DNA of 64,000 nucleotides. It comes from Promethearchaeia archaeon. GTDB lineage: Archaea; Asgardarchaeota; Lokiarchaeia; Sigyniarchaeales; SOKP01. The first letter of the stretch is position 1. Each line of letters begins with the position of its first letter. The translations under genes were made by a program, and so were the position numbers. Shown piece by piece: positions 19,672 to 31,194 of the stretch. The stretch lies in assembly GCA_029856145.1 (NCBI GenBank), contig JAHQWK010000011.1, positions 117,506 to 181,505 on the forward strand. Reading direction: 5' to 3'. The notes below the pieces were generated by a model that saw only the letters and a program-made list of their open reading frames with translations, was not told where the DNA came from and ran no database searches.

Positions 19672-20796
19672 TTATATATTTAATATGCTAGAATAGATAT
19701 TTTTGTATTTTGATAAAACTGTATCCATTTTTCCTTTTACTTTAAAAATTTTCGAATTAAAACGTACATTTTCTATTGCTCGTAAACAATAGGGCGAATC
19801 TTCTGAGTTTAAGGCATATCTTGTTCCTAAACAGCCTCCTTTACATTCATTCACCATATCACAGTTTTTACAATATCCACGTAAATTTTCTTTTTCAAAA
19901 TTGCGATTATAATTAAAAGCATAAGGATTTGATATAATTTCCTTTAGACTATTGGTTCTTACATTTCCTTCAATAAATTTATCTGAAAGGGTTAAACATC
20001 CTTTAATATTTCCATTGCTTTGAATACCTAACACTGAATATCCTGCTTGACATCCAACCCATGGTGCTAATCCCAAATTTGGTATGAATCTTGAAAAATA
20101 ACCAATACAATGTGCTCCTATTACAGGGAGTCTTCGATAGGAGTATTTTTTAACATTAATTGCAATAAACATTGCTAATGCATAATATTCTTCTCTTGAA
20201 ATCATTAATTCTTTAGGAAAGCGCCCAATAGGGACTGCTAATTGAATTTGCCAAGAAATATTTTGATCCAAAATTAAATTTTTAATTAAATCTACTTCCT
20301 TTAAGTTTTTTTTATTAATGGCTGTTATTATTGAAACTGGCAGTTTTTCTTTTTTTAAAATCTTCATTGCATTTATAGTTTTATCGTAAGCTCCTTTAAT
20401 TCCTCTAAGATAATCATGAGTTTCTGGAATTCCACCGTCTAAGCTTAAAGATACACAATCTACATCTAGTTTTTTCAATTTTTGAATATGTTTAACAAGA
20501 TTTAATCCGTTAGTAACAATTGATAAGTCCATTTTATATTTCTTAACTTCTTTCGCAATTTCAAACCAGTCCTCTCTAATTAGAGGTTCTCCACCCATTA
20601 ATGCGACACCTTTATAGCCACATGAATGCAAATCTTTTACCAATTCTAACGCTTCCTCAGTATTTAACTCATCTGAACGCGCGCTACCCGCTCTGGACCC
20701 ACAATGAATGCATAAACTATTACACTTTAAAGTAATTTCCCAAACTGCACAAGAATTTTTTATTCTACGGGTTAAAAGTGATATTAAACTTGGCAT
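19672..20796 (-). CDS. Radical SAM/SPASM domain protein
   Basis: CNSLCIHC (CxxxCxxC), MGGEPL; C-terminal SPASM-type cysteines CLTLSD...CKNCDMVNECKGGC...YC. Confidence 0.9.
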   Translation of the reverse strand: MPSLISLLTRRIKNSCAVWEITLKCNSLCIHCGSRAGSARSDELNTEEALELVKDLHSCGYKGVALMGGEPLIREDWFEIAKEVKKYKMDLSIVTNGLNLVKHIQKLKKLDVDCVSLSLDGGIPETHDYLRGIKGAYDKTINAMKILKKEKLPVSIITAINKKNLKEVDLIKNLILDQNISWQIQLAVPIGRFPKELMISREEYYALAMFIAINVKKYSYRRLPVIGAHCIGYFSRFIPNLGLAPWVGCQAGYSVLGIQSNGNIKGCLTLSDKFIEGNVRTNSLKEIISNPYAFNYNRNFEKENLRGYCKNCDMVNECKGGCLGTRYALNSEDSPYCLRAIENVRFNSKIFKVKGKMDTVLSKYKNIYSSILNI

Positions 20797-20913
20797 TGCA
20801 ATTATCGGATTCTTTTTCTGAAATATAAATTGATTAAATTTCTTTAAAAACTTTTGTTATAAAAATTGAATATTTCATAATATAATCGCTATGGAGTATA
20901 ATTTAATTGCTTT

Positions 20914-22248
20914 TTAATTTACGGAATAGTACTTATCGAGAGTTATGATAGGATTAAAGTTCGCTAATGGTACTGTTGACTTCTTTACGCAACTTATTTC
21001 TGAAGCGATATCCTTTTTGATCATCTTTTTATTCTTTATATTACTAATTCTTAACAATCTTAATGTTCTCCTGTAAGTTTTTAGTGCATCTGATCTTAAA
21101 TTCAATTTAACAAACACTTTTGCTAAATTCCAGTAATAGATTAAATCATCCCTAAATATTTGAATTGAGTCTAACAATTTCTCTTTAGCAATTTCATAAT
21201 TTTGATTGTAAACTTCCTTTATTCCTTGATAGAAAAATACTTGAGATTTTCTTTGAATCATTGCAGAAGAGAAAAAGAACAACTTATTCGGTTTATTAGT
21301 TATTGAGAGTTCTTTTAGACGAGTCAATTGTTGCTGCTTTTCATTTTTGATAAACATTAATTTCTCTATTATTCTTTCACCAAATGCTTCTATTGATGAA
21401 AATGCAAACATTTGGGATCCTGGAATTGTTGGCAGTCTTTTAAGGGAATTAAATAGAATATTAGGAAGGTTGTATTTTATTATATATTCAATTATTTCAT
21501 AAATGTATTTTATCTCAAAAATTGAAAGATAATTGATATCCTCAATCCCTTTAAGAAAAATGTTAGCTACTTGAGGAAATCTTATTAGAATGGTCTTAAT
21601 AATTTCAAATATAATATTTTTATCTTTTCTTCTTTCAAATTCTTTTAACTTTAATATTATAAAAGTTACTAAATCCTCTTGTTCTTTTGCTAAAAAAGAG
21701 TCTTTAAAATCTACTAGATTCTCTAATAACATTTGTTTTCGAATATGCGTAATAACTTGAAAGAAATTCTCTTTTGAAGGCTTTTTGCATTCAACTCTTA
21801 AAGTGGGTATTGACTCTGTGTTATAAAATTTTCTTTCCTTTATATCAATAAATCCTATTTTTCTAAGCATTTCTGCTAACAATTCTGAGGGATAACATAA
21901 CTTATGTTGAAGTCCTTTATGAGGAATACCAAATATCCATCCTAAAATTTCCTTTTGTTGTTCATAGTTTCCATTTAAATAGGATTGAAAAGCCTTTTCA
22001 ATATCAGGTGTTTCTATTATTAGAACTCCATTAAACTGTAAGACTCTAAAAAATTCGCTTAATACATAGAGAGATTTGAAAAAACCAATATGTTCAATTA
22101 ATTGAATTGCTTTAACTTCTTCACAAGAGTTATCGGAAAATGAGAGATTTATAGCAGACATTTGTTGATCTGCTAAGATATCTTCATATAAATCAATATT
22201 GTAATAATCTGGCTCATATCTTCTTCCAGAGCCCACATTTAACTTCAT
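20914..22248 (-). CDS. SAM-dependent methyltransferase domain with helical C-terminal extension
   Basis: MKLNVGSGRRYEPDYYNIDLYEDI...LIEHIGFFKSLYVLSEFFRVLQFNGVLIIETPD; start overlaps the upstream peptide stop as ATGA. Confidence 0.75.
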   Translation of the reverse strand: MKLNVGSGRRYEPDYYNIDLYEDILADQQMSAINLSFSDNSCEEVKAIQLIEHIGFFKSLYVLSEFFRVLQFNGVLIIETPDIEKAFQSYLNGNYEQQKEILGWIFGIPHKGLQHKLCYPSELLAEMLRKIGFIDIKERKFYNTESIPTLRVECKKPSKENFFQVITHIRKQMLLENLVDFKDSFLAKEQEDLVTFIILKLKEFERRKDKNIIFEIIKTILIRFPQVANIFLKGIEDINYLSIFEIKYIYEIIEYIIKYNLPNILFNSLKRLPTIPGSQMFAFSSIEAFGERIIEKLMFIKNEKQQQLTRLKELSITNKPNKLFFFSSAMIQRKSQVFFYQGIKEVYNQNYEIAKEKLLDSIQIFRDDLIYYWNLAKVFVKLNLRSDALKTYRRTLRLLRISNIKNKKMIKKDIASEISCVKKSTVPLANFNPIITLDKYYSVN

Positions 22249-22490
22249 TTTTTATTTTTAAAATCATTTAATTTAACAGATGAATATAAGGTTCCGCTTG
22301 GATAAACAGATTTAGATCCAACAACTATAGCGACAACTATAACAACAGCTAATGAAGCTAAAAAAAATATCAATGAAAGTGTAAATAATATAGAACGATT
22401 GCCTGAAAATAAAAATGTTCGATTAATTTCACTTTTTTTTAATCCTAACTCTTTACCAATTCTATAAAATTGAGTTAATTCTTTGAACAT
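22245..22490 (-). CDS. Small single-TM peptide, candidate modified-peptide precursor (copy 1)
   Basis: Start reassigned from ORF track 22610 to internal Met at 22490 by similarity to 19366..19623; tail YPSGTLYSSVKLNDFKNKK. Confidence 0.75.
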   Translation of the reverse strand: MFKELTQFYRIGKELGLKKSEINRTFLFSGNRSILFTLSLIFFLASLAVVIVVAIVVGSKSVYPSGTLYSSVKLNDFKNKK

Positions 22491-22699
22491 GTTGTAAATT
22501 TCACCTCTTAAATATAGAATAATGCTATATGCTTTTTTATTATAATTACATATAAAAACATTTCTTTGGTATATTAATAGTCTAAGAGATTTTAAAGCTT
22601 TAAGGTGCACTTTTCGAACATTATGAAATATTCTTGAAATTAGGAAATTATTTTTAGCTTTTTTCCCTTAAAAGTTAAGTTGCACTTAATTTTAGTTAT

Positions 22700-24508
22700 T
22701 TAGATGGCAAGCAATCTTAATTTCTTCATGATTGTATCTTTAATTTTCTCGATCCGTTGAAATGCTTCATTAGGTACAGTCTGGCTTATTCGCAAAATTG
22801 AGTTTATAAGGTCTGGTTCTAAAAGATCCTCAATCAATATTCCTCGCTCTATAAGGTTTTTACCCTCGTTATAGATTAAAAGTATAACTTTGATTATCCC
22901 TAATAATTTTTTAATACTTGTATAATTATCAGTGTCATCGAAAGCGTTTTGAATTAAGAATCCGTCTCTAATCATTTTTGCAATGAATAGAACTAACTGT
23001 TGAGATTCAGGTAAATTTTTTTCTCCAACCAATTGTAGAATATGTTTCAATTCTTGTTCTTGGGATAATATCTCATTTACTTGGTTTCTACATTGAGACC
23101 AATCAATATCTATCTCTGGCCAATCTATATCTCTCTCATACCACCATTCAGAAATGAATTGGGAATAATTTGAATATGAATTCAACCAAGTAATGGCAGG
23201 ATAATGTTTTAGATAAGCAAGTTTAGGATCCAAAGCCCAAAAAACTTGAACTAAACGCTTAGTTGTTGCTGTTACTGGTTCGCTGAAATCCCCCGCAGGA
23301 GGAGAAATAGTGCCAATGATTGATATTGAACCAATTCTTTCATTTCCTAAATGATCTTTTCCTAAAGTTCTAACAACTCCTGCTCTTTCATAAAAACTAG
23401 ATAGTTTAGATGGTAGATAAGCAGGATATCCTTCTTCTGCGGGCATTTCTTCTAATAATCCTGAAATTTCTCTCAAAGATTCAGCCCATCTTGATATACT
23501 ATCAGCTAGAACTGCAACATCATATCCCATATCTCGATAATATTCTGCAATCGTTACTCCAGAAAATAAGCTAGCCTCCCGAGCAGATACAGGCATATTA
23601 GATGTATTAGCTATAAGTATAACTCTATCTAATAATGTTTCTCCGCTTTGGGGGTCTCTAATTTCTGAAAATTGTTTCAAAATATTAGCAATTTCATTTC
23701 CAGGTTCACCACACCCAATAAATACAATTAAATCAGCATTACACCATTTAGCGAGTAATTGCTGAATCACAGTTTTTCCTGTGCCAAAACCGCCCGGAAT
23801 CGCAACTGTTCCTCCTTTTGCTATCGGAAATAATAAGTCTATAACCCTTATTCCCGTGATCAATGGCTCACGAGGATCTTCTTTTCTCATATAAGGGCGC
23901 TTTTTTGTTATTGGCCATTTTTGCAGCATTGAGAAAGATTTTTCTATACTATTTTTTTTTATTAGAAAAATCTCATCTGTGATTGTATAATCTCCTTCTT
24001 GAGCAATAAAGGATATTTCTCCATTGATAAATGGAGGGACCATTATTTTATGTTCAAAAAATGTAGTTTCTTGTATAGTACCAATAATATCTCCTGCATT
24101 GACGTTATCATTATTTTTCCTTATTGGTACAAAATGCCATTTTTTACTTCTAGATAAAGAAGGATATTTTACTCCTCTCCCTAATCTTCCATTATTAAAA
24201 TCTTCAAATACTTTTCCTAATGGTCTCTGTATCCCATCGAAAACGTTTGATAAAAGCCCTGGAGCTAATTCCATTGAAAGAGGTTCATTCAAACTAACAA
24301 CTTCTTCATTTAACTGTAGGTTTATGGTATTTTCAAAACATTGACTAATTATATGATCTGAATAGATCTGAATTACTTCTCCCAGGATATTATATTTAGA
24401 GATATTAATTAGGTCGAAAAGATGGACATGATTTTCCAGACCTTTAATTTTGATAAGCGATCCATTAATTGCAGAAATATAGCCAATTTTTATTTCTGTT
24501 TCATTCAT
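22700..24508 (-). CDS. A/V-type ATP synthase subunit A, divergent second paralogue
   Basis: [12 protein letters not shown]-loop; GCGEPGNE in place of [24 protein letters not shown]. Confidence 0.9.
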   Translation of the reverse strand: MNETEIKIGYISAINGSLIKIKGLENHVHLFDLINISKYNILGEVIQIYSDHIISQCFENTINLQLNEEVVSLNEPLSMELAPGLLSNVFDGIQRPLGKVFEDFNNGRLGRGVKYPSLSRSKKWHFVPIRKNNDNVNAGDIIGTIQETTFFEHKIMVPPFINGEISFIAQEGDYTITDEIFLIKKNSIEKSFSMLQKWPITKKRPYMRKEDPREPLITGIRVIDLLFPIAKGGTVAIPGGFGTGKTVIQQLLAKWCNADLIVFIGCGEPGNEIANILKQFSEIRDPQSGETLLDRVILIANTSNMPVSAREASLFSGVTIAEYYRDMGYDVAVLADSISRWAESLREISGLLEEMPAEEGYPAYLPSKLSSFYERAGVVRTLGKDHLGNERIGSISIIGTISPPAGDFSEPVTATTKRLVQVFWALDPKLAYLKHYPAITWLNSYSNYSQFISEWWYERDIDWPEIDIDWSQCRNQVNEILSQEQELKHILQLVGEKNLPESQQLVLFIAKMIRDGFLIQNAFDDTDNYTSIKKLLGIIKVILLIYNEGKNLIERGILIEDLLEPDLINSILRISQTVPNEAFQRIEKIKDTIMKKLRLLAI

Positions 24509-24532
24509 CTCTTTTTTTCAAGCATCCTATTT

Positions 24533-24976
24533 TTATTGGTATATTATATTTTCATTACAAAATGGACATTTTTTAACAAAATTCGGCACAATATTCCCAC
24601 AATTTTTACATTTATTTATTAAAGGTTTACGGTATTCAAACTCTAGGTTGATAGGTTTAGAAATTTTAAGGTTAGGTTGTTTTAATTCCTTCTCTTCTAG
24701 AATTCGCTTTCTTTTTGTCTGTTCACTTAGTTTAGCTCTACTTTTTTTATCTGAAAACATCCTAGAATAAAGAGTTCGTTTGTTTCGTCTGAGAAATGGT
24801 CCGATAGTAGCTAAAATAATAAAGATGAGTAAAATTGAGATAATTAAAGGGTTAAAACCAAAATTGATTAGTAGATAAAATAGGTAAAGAAAAATAATTA
24901 AATAAAGCATTATCCAAATTAATTTCAAAATAACTTGTTTGCGTGATGGTTTATTTTTTTTGTCTTCTAGCGTCAT
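24533..24976 (-). CDS. Membrane-anchored zinc-ribbon protein
   Basis: Two hydrophobic segments, C-terminal CKNCGNIVPNFVKKCPFC. Confidence 0.65.
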   Translation of the reverse strand: MTLEDKKNKPSRKQVILKLIWIMLYLIIFLYLFYLLINFGFNPLIISILLIFIILATIGPFLRRNKRTLYSRMFSDKKSRAKLSEQTKRKRILEEKELKQPNLKISKPINLEFEYRKPLINKCKNCGNIVPNFVKKCPFCNENIIYQ

Positions 24977-25016
24977 AAATTGTAGATTTTAACATTTTTG
25001 CTTATTAAATATCATT

Positions 25017-27308
25017 TTATTTAAATTCTTTTGAGATATAACTCTTCGCTTTATCAATCTCATCCTTTACCGATTTAATTTCAATTTCTTTATCTATCTC
25101 TTCGGAAATTATATCTTTCTCAAGTTCTCTACTGAATATCATTACTGAATAATCAGCATCAAGATAGAAAGGGAAATACTCAATGCCAGAACCTTGAAAG
25201 AATTTAAAAAAGAACTCATAAAAATGTAACCTCATCGTGTTGATAAATACAAGTAATCCTTCTATGAGAATAACGATAATATTACCAAAGATTAAACCAA
25301 CTATGTTAAGTATTTCAAAACCTATACCCTCTCCCTGAATCAGATTTCCCATTTCATTTATAGCATATAATAAAGCGACATGAGCAAGTGCTAGTGCTAG
25401 TAACCTAATATATGAAAGAACATTACTCATAACTGATAATAATGTATCAAATGTTTCAATTGATCCTTCACCTAATAATCCACCAAAAGATTCTTCCCGT
25501 AAATAGGATAATTTAAATACCTTCCCTAAGGGTTTTGAGAGTATCAGTAAAAGTCCTGGAATTAACACAAATAGTATAGGGTATGGAAAAGCTAACCATA
25601 CATATATATCAAATCCATAAGTAAAAATTAGAACTGTTCCTCCGATCAAAAAGAAAATTTTCATTAATGAGTCGGTAAATGCTAAATATTTCCTATGTTG
25701 CTTCCAATAATTTAGAAATTGAATGATCCACCCCAAAATTATGTGAAAAATCCCAATTAATATGGAAAAATAAAATACAGATAAAATATTATTTAATGGA
25801 TTATATAAAATGATATTTGTAAAAGGAATTTTAATTGGCTCAAGATTTAAAAGAACGATGCCAAATATTTCTATTTCTTGTTTTCCAAAAAATTCACCAT
25901 ATAAAAAACCAATAAAAAAAGCAGCCCATCCACAGAAAAAGATAATCCAAGAGAAGTTAGACATTTGTTTCTTTCGCTTTCTGAATACTAATGCTCCTAT
26001 TAATCCACATATTATTAAAGTTAAGCCATGCCCAATATCTCCAAACATAATTCCAAATAATATAGGAAAAGTAAAAGCAATAATTGGCGTAGGATCTATT
26101 TCAGAATAAGTAGGAGTACCATACATTTTTGTGATTGCTTCGAAGGGTCTTACTAAAAAAAAGTTTTTCATAATTCTTGGAGTTTGATCCCTTAAATCTT
26201 CAACGCTATCAGATTCCTCACTTAATGACTTTATAGTTTCTGTTTTTACTTTTAATCTACTTTTTTTTTTTCTGATTGATTTTGAGGGATAAATTTCATA
26301 AATAGGACGCTTTTTAGATACATCAATCGAGTCAACTATTACGTTATCCTTAAATTTATTGAATAGGGTTTCTTGAATTTTATTCTTTTTTGATAAAGGA
26401 ACAAAAAATTTGAGAATTGCCCTATTTGTTGAAGTTTTTTCAAATTGCTGATCTGCCCAATTATATTCTTCGATATTTTGAACGATTTCATTAATACCTG
26501 CAAATTTTAATAAATTATCCTTAGCGATTCTACTTTGCTCTTTGTTATACCTTAATAATAAGTCTTTGATAAAATTGATTTCCATATCAATCCTATTATA
26601 ATTAATACCTGTATCAGTCATATATTTTTTTAAAATCGGGACTTGTTCTGAATGGATTAATCGAATTCTTCCATTAAATTCATCTTCTTTATCCTTAGGA
26701 TATATTATATAAAAACCTATCCGATCATCTGGGATTTCAAATGTCTCATAGAAGTTTGGGAATTCAGAAAAAGCAAAAAGATTGTTTAAATTATCTAAAT
26801 TTTTATAAAATGTTGTAAAAACTTTAAATTTAAAATAATTTAAATTCGTAACGTTATTTTTTGTTATATTTATTTTTTCAAGGTGTTTATAACAAGCTTT
26901 TATAGACTGTAAATTCTCTAGCTCAATATTTGCTTTAGCAATATAACTTTGTAATTCTGTTACCCGATTTATGAAAAAATCTATTTCTTCAAGAATATGA
27001 TTAATTAATTCAGTAAAGTCTTGTGCTTTAAATTCAATTCTCTCAGATTTCTTAATTCGTAAATTTTCAATATCAGCTTCATTAATATCAAGTTTTTTAA
27101 ATAATGTATTCAAATTCTTTCTTAAAAGTTTAATCTTCTCAACAACAGGCCTTTTATCTTCAATTTCTCCTTTGATTTTGGTTTTCTCTTTTTGTTTAAT
27201 ATGTACAGTATTTAAATTAGATATTTCTATTAAAAGTTGATCTTTATAATTATTGTTAATGTCCGCTTTCATTAAACAAAATTCATCTTTTTTTCCCATA
27301 CCATCCAC
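25017..27308 (-). CDS. atpI: A/V-type ATP synthase subunit I (a-type)
   Basis: Cytoplasmic N-half, C-terminal multi-TM region with FGIMFGDIGHGL, SYIRLLALALAHVALLYAIN, GLLVFINTMRLHFYEFFFKFFQGSG. Confidence 0.93.
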   Translation of the reverse strand: MDGMGKKDEFCLMKADINNNYKDQLLIEISNLNTVHIKQKEKTKIKGEIEDKRPVVEKIKLLRKNLNTLFKKLDINEADIENLRIKKSERIEFKAQDFTELINHILEEIDFFINRVTELQSYIAKANIELENLQSIKACYKHLEKINITKNNVTNLNYFKFKVFTTFYKNLDNLNNLFAFSEFPNFYETFEIPDDRIGFYIIYPKDKEDEFNGRIRLIHSEQVPILKKYMTDTGINYNRIDMEINFIKDLLLRYNKEQSRIAKDNLLKFAGINEIVQNIEEYNWADQQFEKTSTNRAILKFFVPLSKKNKIQETLFNKFKDNVIVDSIDVSKKRPIYEIYPSKSIRKKKSRLKVKTETIKSLSEESDSVEDLRDQTPRIMKNFFLVRPFEAITKMYGTPTYSEIDPTPIIAFTFPILFGIMFGDIGHGLTLIICGLIGALVFRKRKKQMSNFSWIIFFCGWAAFFIGFLYGEFFGKQEIEIFGIVLLNLEPIKIPFTNIILYNPLNNILSVFYFSILIGIFHIILGWIIQFLNYWKQHRKYLAFTDSLMKIFFLIGGTVLIFTYGFDIYVWLAFPYPILFVLIPGLLLILSKPLGKVFKLSYLREESFGGLLGEGSIETFDTLLSVMSNVLSYIRLLALALAHVALLYAINEMGNLIQGEGIGFEILNIVGLIFGNIIVILIEGLLVFINTMRLHFYEFFFKFFQGSGIEYFPFYLDADYSVMIFSRELEKDIISEEIDKEIEIKSVKDEIDKAKSYISKEFK

Positions 27309-27310
27309 AC

Positions 27311-27922
27311 CTAGATAATCTTTTCTTGTTTAATAATCAGGTCTTTGGTTTTTTTCAATCTTACATAATTTTCTCTTTCAATTTCTTCTAAAATTTCTTT
27401 TATTTGTTTAATAGTAGATTCTAATTTAGGGATTATAACATTTTTTAACCCATTTATTCTTCTATTAATTTTTTTAAAGTTTATTGTTACTTTTAATATT
27501 AAATCTTCGATTTCAGAAAATTCTTTAATTTTATTAAAGAATTCTTTCAGTTTTATGAGTAAATCATCAAGATAATGGCTTGTGTTTTCAAAAGTATATG
27601 CAGGAAGTTTCTCTTCTTGAAACAATTCATAATCTACTTGAGAGACAACAATTCCCATTTTTTTTACTGTTTGAATATTTATTCTCGGTTTATATTGGAT
27701 TCTACTTAGTTTGCTAATTAAATTCACGCCGTTTTTGCCCATCTCTTCATAGGTTTGTGTCAAAAAGTTAAGAGACTCTTTGAATAATTTGAGAAGTTCT
27801 TTCCTATGAGTATTGTAATCCTTCCATAATTTTTTAATTTGAAAAATGAGCTGTTCACGTCTAAATTCCAAAAAATTTTGTCCTTTACCTGCGAATAATA
27901 ATCTTTTCTGCAAATTAATCAA
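27311..27922 (-). CDS. atpD: A/V-type ATP synthase subunit D
   Basis: Coiled-coil with RRINGLKNVIIPKLESTIKQIKEILEEIERENYVRLKKTK, typical subunit D C-terminus. Confidence 0.9.
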   Translation of the reverse strand: MINLQKRLLFAGKGQNFLEFRREQLIFQIKKLWKDYNTHRKELLKLFKESLNFLTQTYEEMGKNGVNLISKLSRIQYKPRINIQTVKKMGIVVSQVDYELFQEEKLPAYTFENTSHYLDDLLIKLKEFFNKIKEFSEIEDLILKVTINFKKINRRINGLKNVIIPKLESTIKQIKEILEEIERENYVRLKKTKDLIIKQEKII

Positions 27923-27961
27923 ATTCGTTTTAGTTGGCTTTATTTCACGAAAACTTATAAC

Positions 27962-29353
27962 TTACACCTTTGGTTTATAGTATTTATTAATAAAGTTCTG
28001 ATGAATTCTAATTAATTGGTTTTTATTTAAGTTAGATAATGTGTCCCAAGCAATAGCTAGGGTTTGGTTAAATTCTCGATTTTCATTTAGTTTTTGATTT
28101 AGGAATTTTTGTTCAAAATCTTCTCCAAACAGTAATAAATTCTTTTGATCAATGTTTAAACCATCCTCTCCAACAATTGATATAAGGTCTTTAACTTCAA
28201 GATAATTGGAATATGAAGCTAATAATTGAGAACTAACATCAGCATGATCTTCCCTTGTTTTATCCTTACCAATAGCATCTTTCATCAATCTTGATATCGA
28301 AGCTAAAACTTCGAAAGGAGGATATACAGCTTTCTTATGTAAGCTACGACTAAGAACTAATTGTCCTTCAGTTATGTAACCAGTTGTGTCCGGTATTGGA
28401 TGAGAAATATCATCATTTGGCATTGTTAAAATTGGGATTTGCGTTATTGTTCCCTTTTTCCCCTTAATCTTCCCTGTTCTCTCATAAATTGATGCAAAGT
28501 CCGAATAAATATATCCCGGATACCCTTTCCTACTTGGAATTTCTTCTTTAGCTGAACTAAGTTCTCTTAAGGCTTCTGCATAATTGGTCATATCAATTAA
28601 TATTACTAAAACATGCATGTCCTTTTCAAAAGCATAATATTCAGCAGTGGTTAATGCGATTCTTGGTATAATTAATCTTTCGATTATTGGATCGTCTGCA
28701 AAATTTATGAAGGAAATGATATTTTGAAGTGTTCCACTCTCCTGAAAACGGTTTAAAAAATATATTGCTTCGTCTTGAATTATACCGATACCACAAAAAA
28801 TTATTACAAAAGGCTCCTCTGAAGTAACTTTAGCTTGAGTTGCTATTTGAGCTGCCAATTTATTATGAGGTAATCCTTGCCCACTAAAAATCGGAAGTTT
28901 TTGACCCCTAATAAGGGTAAATAAGCCATCAATTACAGATATACCTGTTTGAATAATATCCTGGGGATATTCTCTAGCAAAGGGATTAATAGGAATTCCA
29001 TTAATATCTCTTCGAACGTCAGTCAATATATCAGAATCCAGAACGTTTTTTGTTCTAATATCAATTGGGTTTCCAAGTGAGTTGAATGTCTGTCCAAACA
29101 TATCTTTTGAGATATTAATCTTAAATGTGTCTTCTGTAAATATGATTTCTGCATTTTCTGAAGATAATCCAGAAGTATCTTCGAAAACTTCAACGACTAT
29201 CATATCTTCACTCATTTTTACTATTTGCCCCGTTCTAATATTATTATCATCTGTTTTAATCTTAACAATTTCGCCATATTGAGCATCATGCTCATTTTTT
29301 AAAAACAAGAGTGGTCCTATTATTTGTTGAATCTTCTTATAAATTATACTCAT
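27962..29353 (-). CDS. atpB: A/V-type ATP synthase subunit B
   Basis: [100 protein letters not shown]. Confidence 0.95.
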   Translation of the reverse strand: MSIIYKKIQQIIGPLLFLKNEHDAQYGEIVKIKTDDNNIRTGQIVKMSEDMIVVEVFEDTSGLSSENAEIIFTEDTFKINISKDMFGQTFNSLGNPIDIRTKNVLDSDILTDVRRDINGIPINPFAREYPQDIIQTGISVIDGLFTLIRGQKLPIFSGQGLPHNKLAAQIATQAKVTSEEPFVIIFCGIGIIQDEAIYFLNRFQESGTLQNIISFINFADDPIIERLIIPRIALTTAEYYAFEKDMHVLVILIDMTNYAEALRELSSAKEEIPSRKGYPGYIYSDFASIYERTGKIKGKKGTITQIPILTMPNDDISHPIPDTTGYITEGQLVLSRSLHKKAVYPPFEVLASISRLMKDAIGKDKTREDHADVSSQLLASYSNYLEVKDLISIVGEDGLNIDQKNLLLFGEDFEQKFLNQKLNENREFNQTLAIAWDTLSNLNKNQLIRIHQNFINKYYKPKV

Positions 29354-31194
29354 TTTTTCTTATATACCCCATGAGTTAGTTTTAATGCTTCTATTTCACT
29401 TAGTAGTTTATTTTTAAGACTTTCTAATTTATGAAAATCTTCATTACGTATAGAGCGATTTATTCTTAAAACTGTATTTATAACAGTAAGTTCCTTAATA
29501 TCGTCAATATAAAATCCTTGTTTAAGAAGTTCTTTGCTTTCTTTATATATTAAAAGAATTATTTTAATCATTCCAAGTAATTTTGTGATACTTGTATAAC
29601 TATCAATGTCATCGAAAGCATTTTGAATTAAAAATCCATCTTTAATTAATTTAGCAATAAATATAGTTAATTGCTGATCTTCAGGTAAGTTTTCTACCCC
29701 TATCAATTGAGTAATATACTTTAACTCATTATCTTTAGATAAGATCTCATTTACTTGTCTACGGCAATCAAACCAATCAATATCAATCTCCACCCAATCA
29801 AAATCTCTTTCATACCACCACTCAGAAATGTATTCTGGATAATTTGAATATGAATCTAACCAGTTAATTGCGGGATAATGTTTAGAATATGCTAATCCGG
29901 CATCTAAAGCCCAAATACCTTGAACAAAGTTTTTAGTTGTAGCTGTAACAGGTTCACTAAAATCACCCGCAGGTGGAGAGACAGAACCAATAATTGTTAA
30001 AGAACCAATTCTTTCCTTTCCATCTAAATCAGTTCCTAATAATTCTACAATTCCAGCGCGTTCATAAAAGCTTGAAAGTCTGGAGGATAAGTATGCAGGA
30101 TAACCCTCCTCTGCGGGCATTTCTTCTAATAATCCTGAAATTTCTCTTAAAGATTCAGCCCATCTTGATGTACTATCAGCTAGAACTGCAACATCGTATC
30201 CCATATCTCGAAAATATTCTGCGATAGTGACTCCTGAAAATATACTAGCTTCACGTGCAGAAACAGGCATATTTGATGTGTTTGCAATAAGAATTATACG
30301 TTCTAATAAAGGGCGTCCAGTTTGGGGATCAATTAATTCAGAAAATTGGTTTAAGACATCAGCTATCTCATTTCCACGCTCCCCACAACCAACGTATAGC
30401 ACGACATCAGCATCACACCATTTCGCTAACGAATGTTGTATAACTGTTTTACCTGTTCCAAACCCTCCAGGAACCCCAATTGTACCACCCTTAGTTATTG
30501 GAAATAATAAATCTATAACTCGAATCCCCGTAATCAAAGGCTCTTGAGGCATATTTCTCCTCTTGAATGGCCTAGATTTAGTTACTGGCCATTTTTGTAG
30601 CATAGAAAACGATTTCTCTTTATTATTTATTTTTAAACGGTAAATTTCATCAATAATAGTATAATCCCCTTCCTCTACTAGAAATGACAATTCTCCAGAA
30701 ATATTAGGAGGAACCATAATTTTATGCTCTATTAAAGCTGTTTCTTGCACTGTTCCTATTATATCCCCACTTGAAACTGTTTCCTTAAGTTTTCTCTGTG
30801 GAGCAAAATACCATTTCTTTTTTCGTGAAATTGGATTTATTTCTAGACCTCGTTGTAGTCCCCCTTCTTTAAAGGAATTAAAGGCTTTTTTTAATGGTCT
30901 TTGGATTCCATCAAAAACATTACCCAATAATCCAGGTGCTAACTCCATAGAGAGTGGTTCATTTAAACTAATTACTTCATCATTAATTCTTAAATTTACA
31001 GTACTTTCAAAACATTGAGCTACAATATGATCAGAATAAATTTGAATTACTTCTCCTAAAATATTATATTTTGTGACTTTAATCAGATCATGAAGTCTAA
31101 TATGGCGTTCTAATCCTTTTATCTTTATTAAAGACCCCACTATTGTTGAAATGTATCCACGACTTTGATTATCTTTATATTTGGATTTGATCAT
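29350..31194 (-). CDS. atpA: A/V-type ATP synthase subunit A (canonical paralogue)
   Basis: [50 protein letters not shown]. Confidence 0.95.
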   Translation of the reverse strand: MIKSKYKDNQSRGYISTIVGSLIKIKGLERHIRLHDLIKVTKYNILGEVIQIYSDHIVAQCFESTVNLRINDEVISLNEPLSMELAPGLLGNVFDGIQRPLKKAFNSFKEGGLQRGLEINPISRKKKWYFAPQRKLKETVSSGDIIGTVQETALIEHKIMVPPNISGELSFLVEEGDYTIIDEIYRLKINNKEKSFSMLQKWPVTKSRPFKRRNMPQEPLITGIRVIDLLFPITKGGTIGVPGGFGTGKTVIQHSLAKWCDADVVLYVGCGERGNEIADVLNQFSELIDPQTGRPLLERIILIANTSNMPVSAREASIFSGVTIAEYFRDMGYDVAVLADSTSRWAESLREISGLLEEMPAEEGYPAYLSSRLSSFYERAGIVELLGTDLDGKERIGSLTIIGSVSPPAGDFSEPVTATTKNFVQGIWALDAGLAYSKHYPAINWLDSYSNYPEYISEWWYERDFDWVEIDIDWFDCRRQVNEILSKDNELKYITQLIGVENLPEDQQLTIFIAKLIKDGFLIQNAFDDIDSYTSITKLLGMIKIILLIYKESKELLKQGFYIDDIKELTVINTVLRINRSIRNEDFHKLESLKNKLLSEIEALKLTHGVYKKK

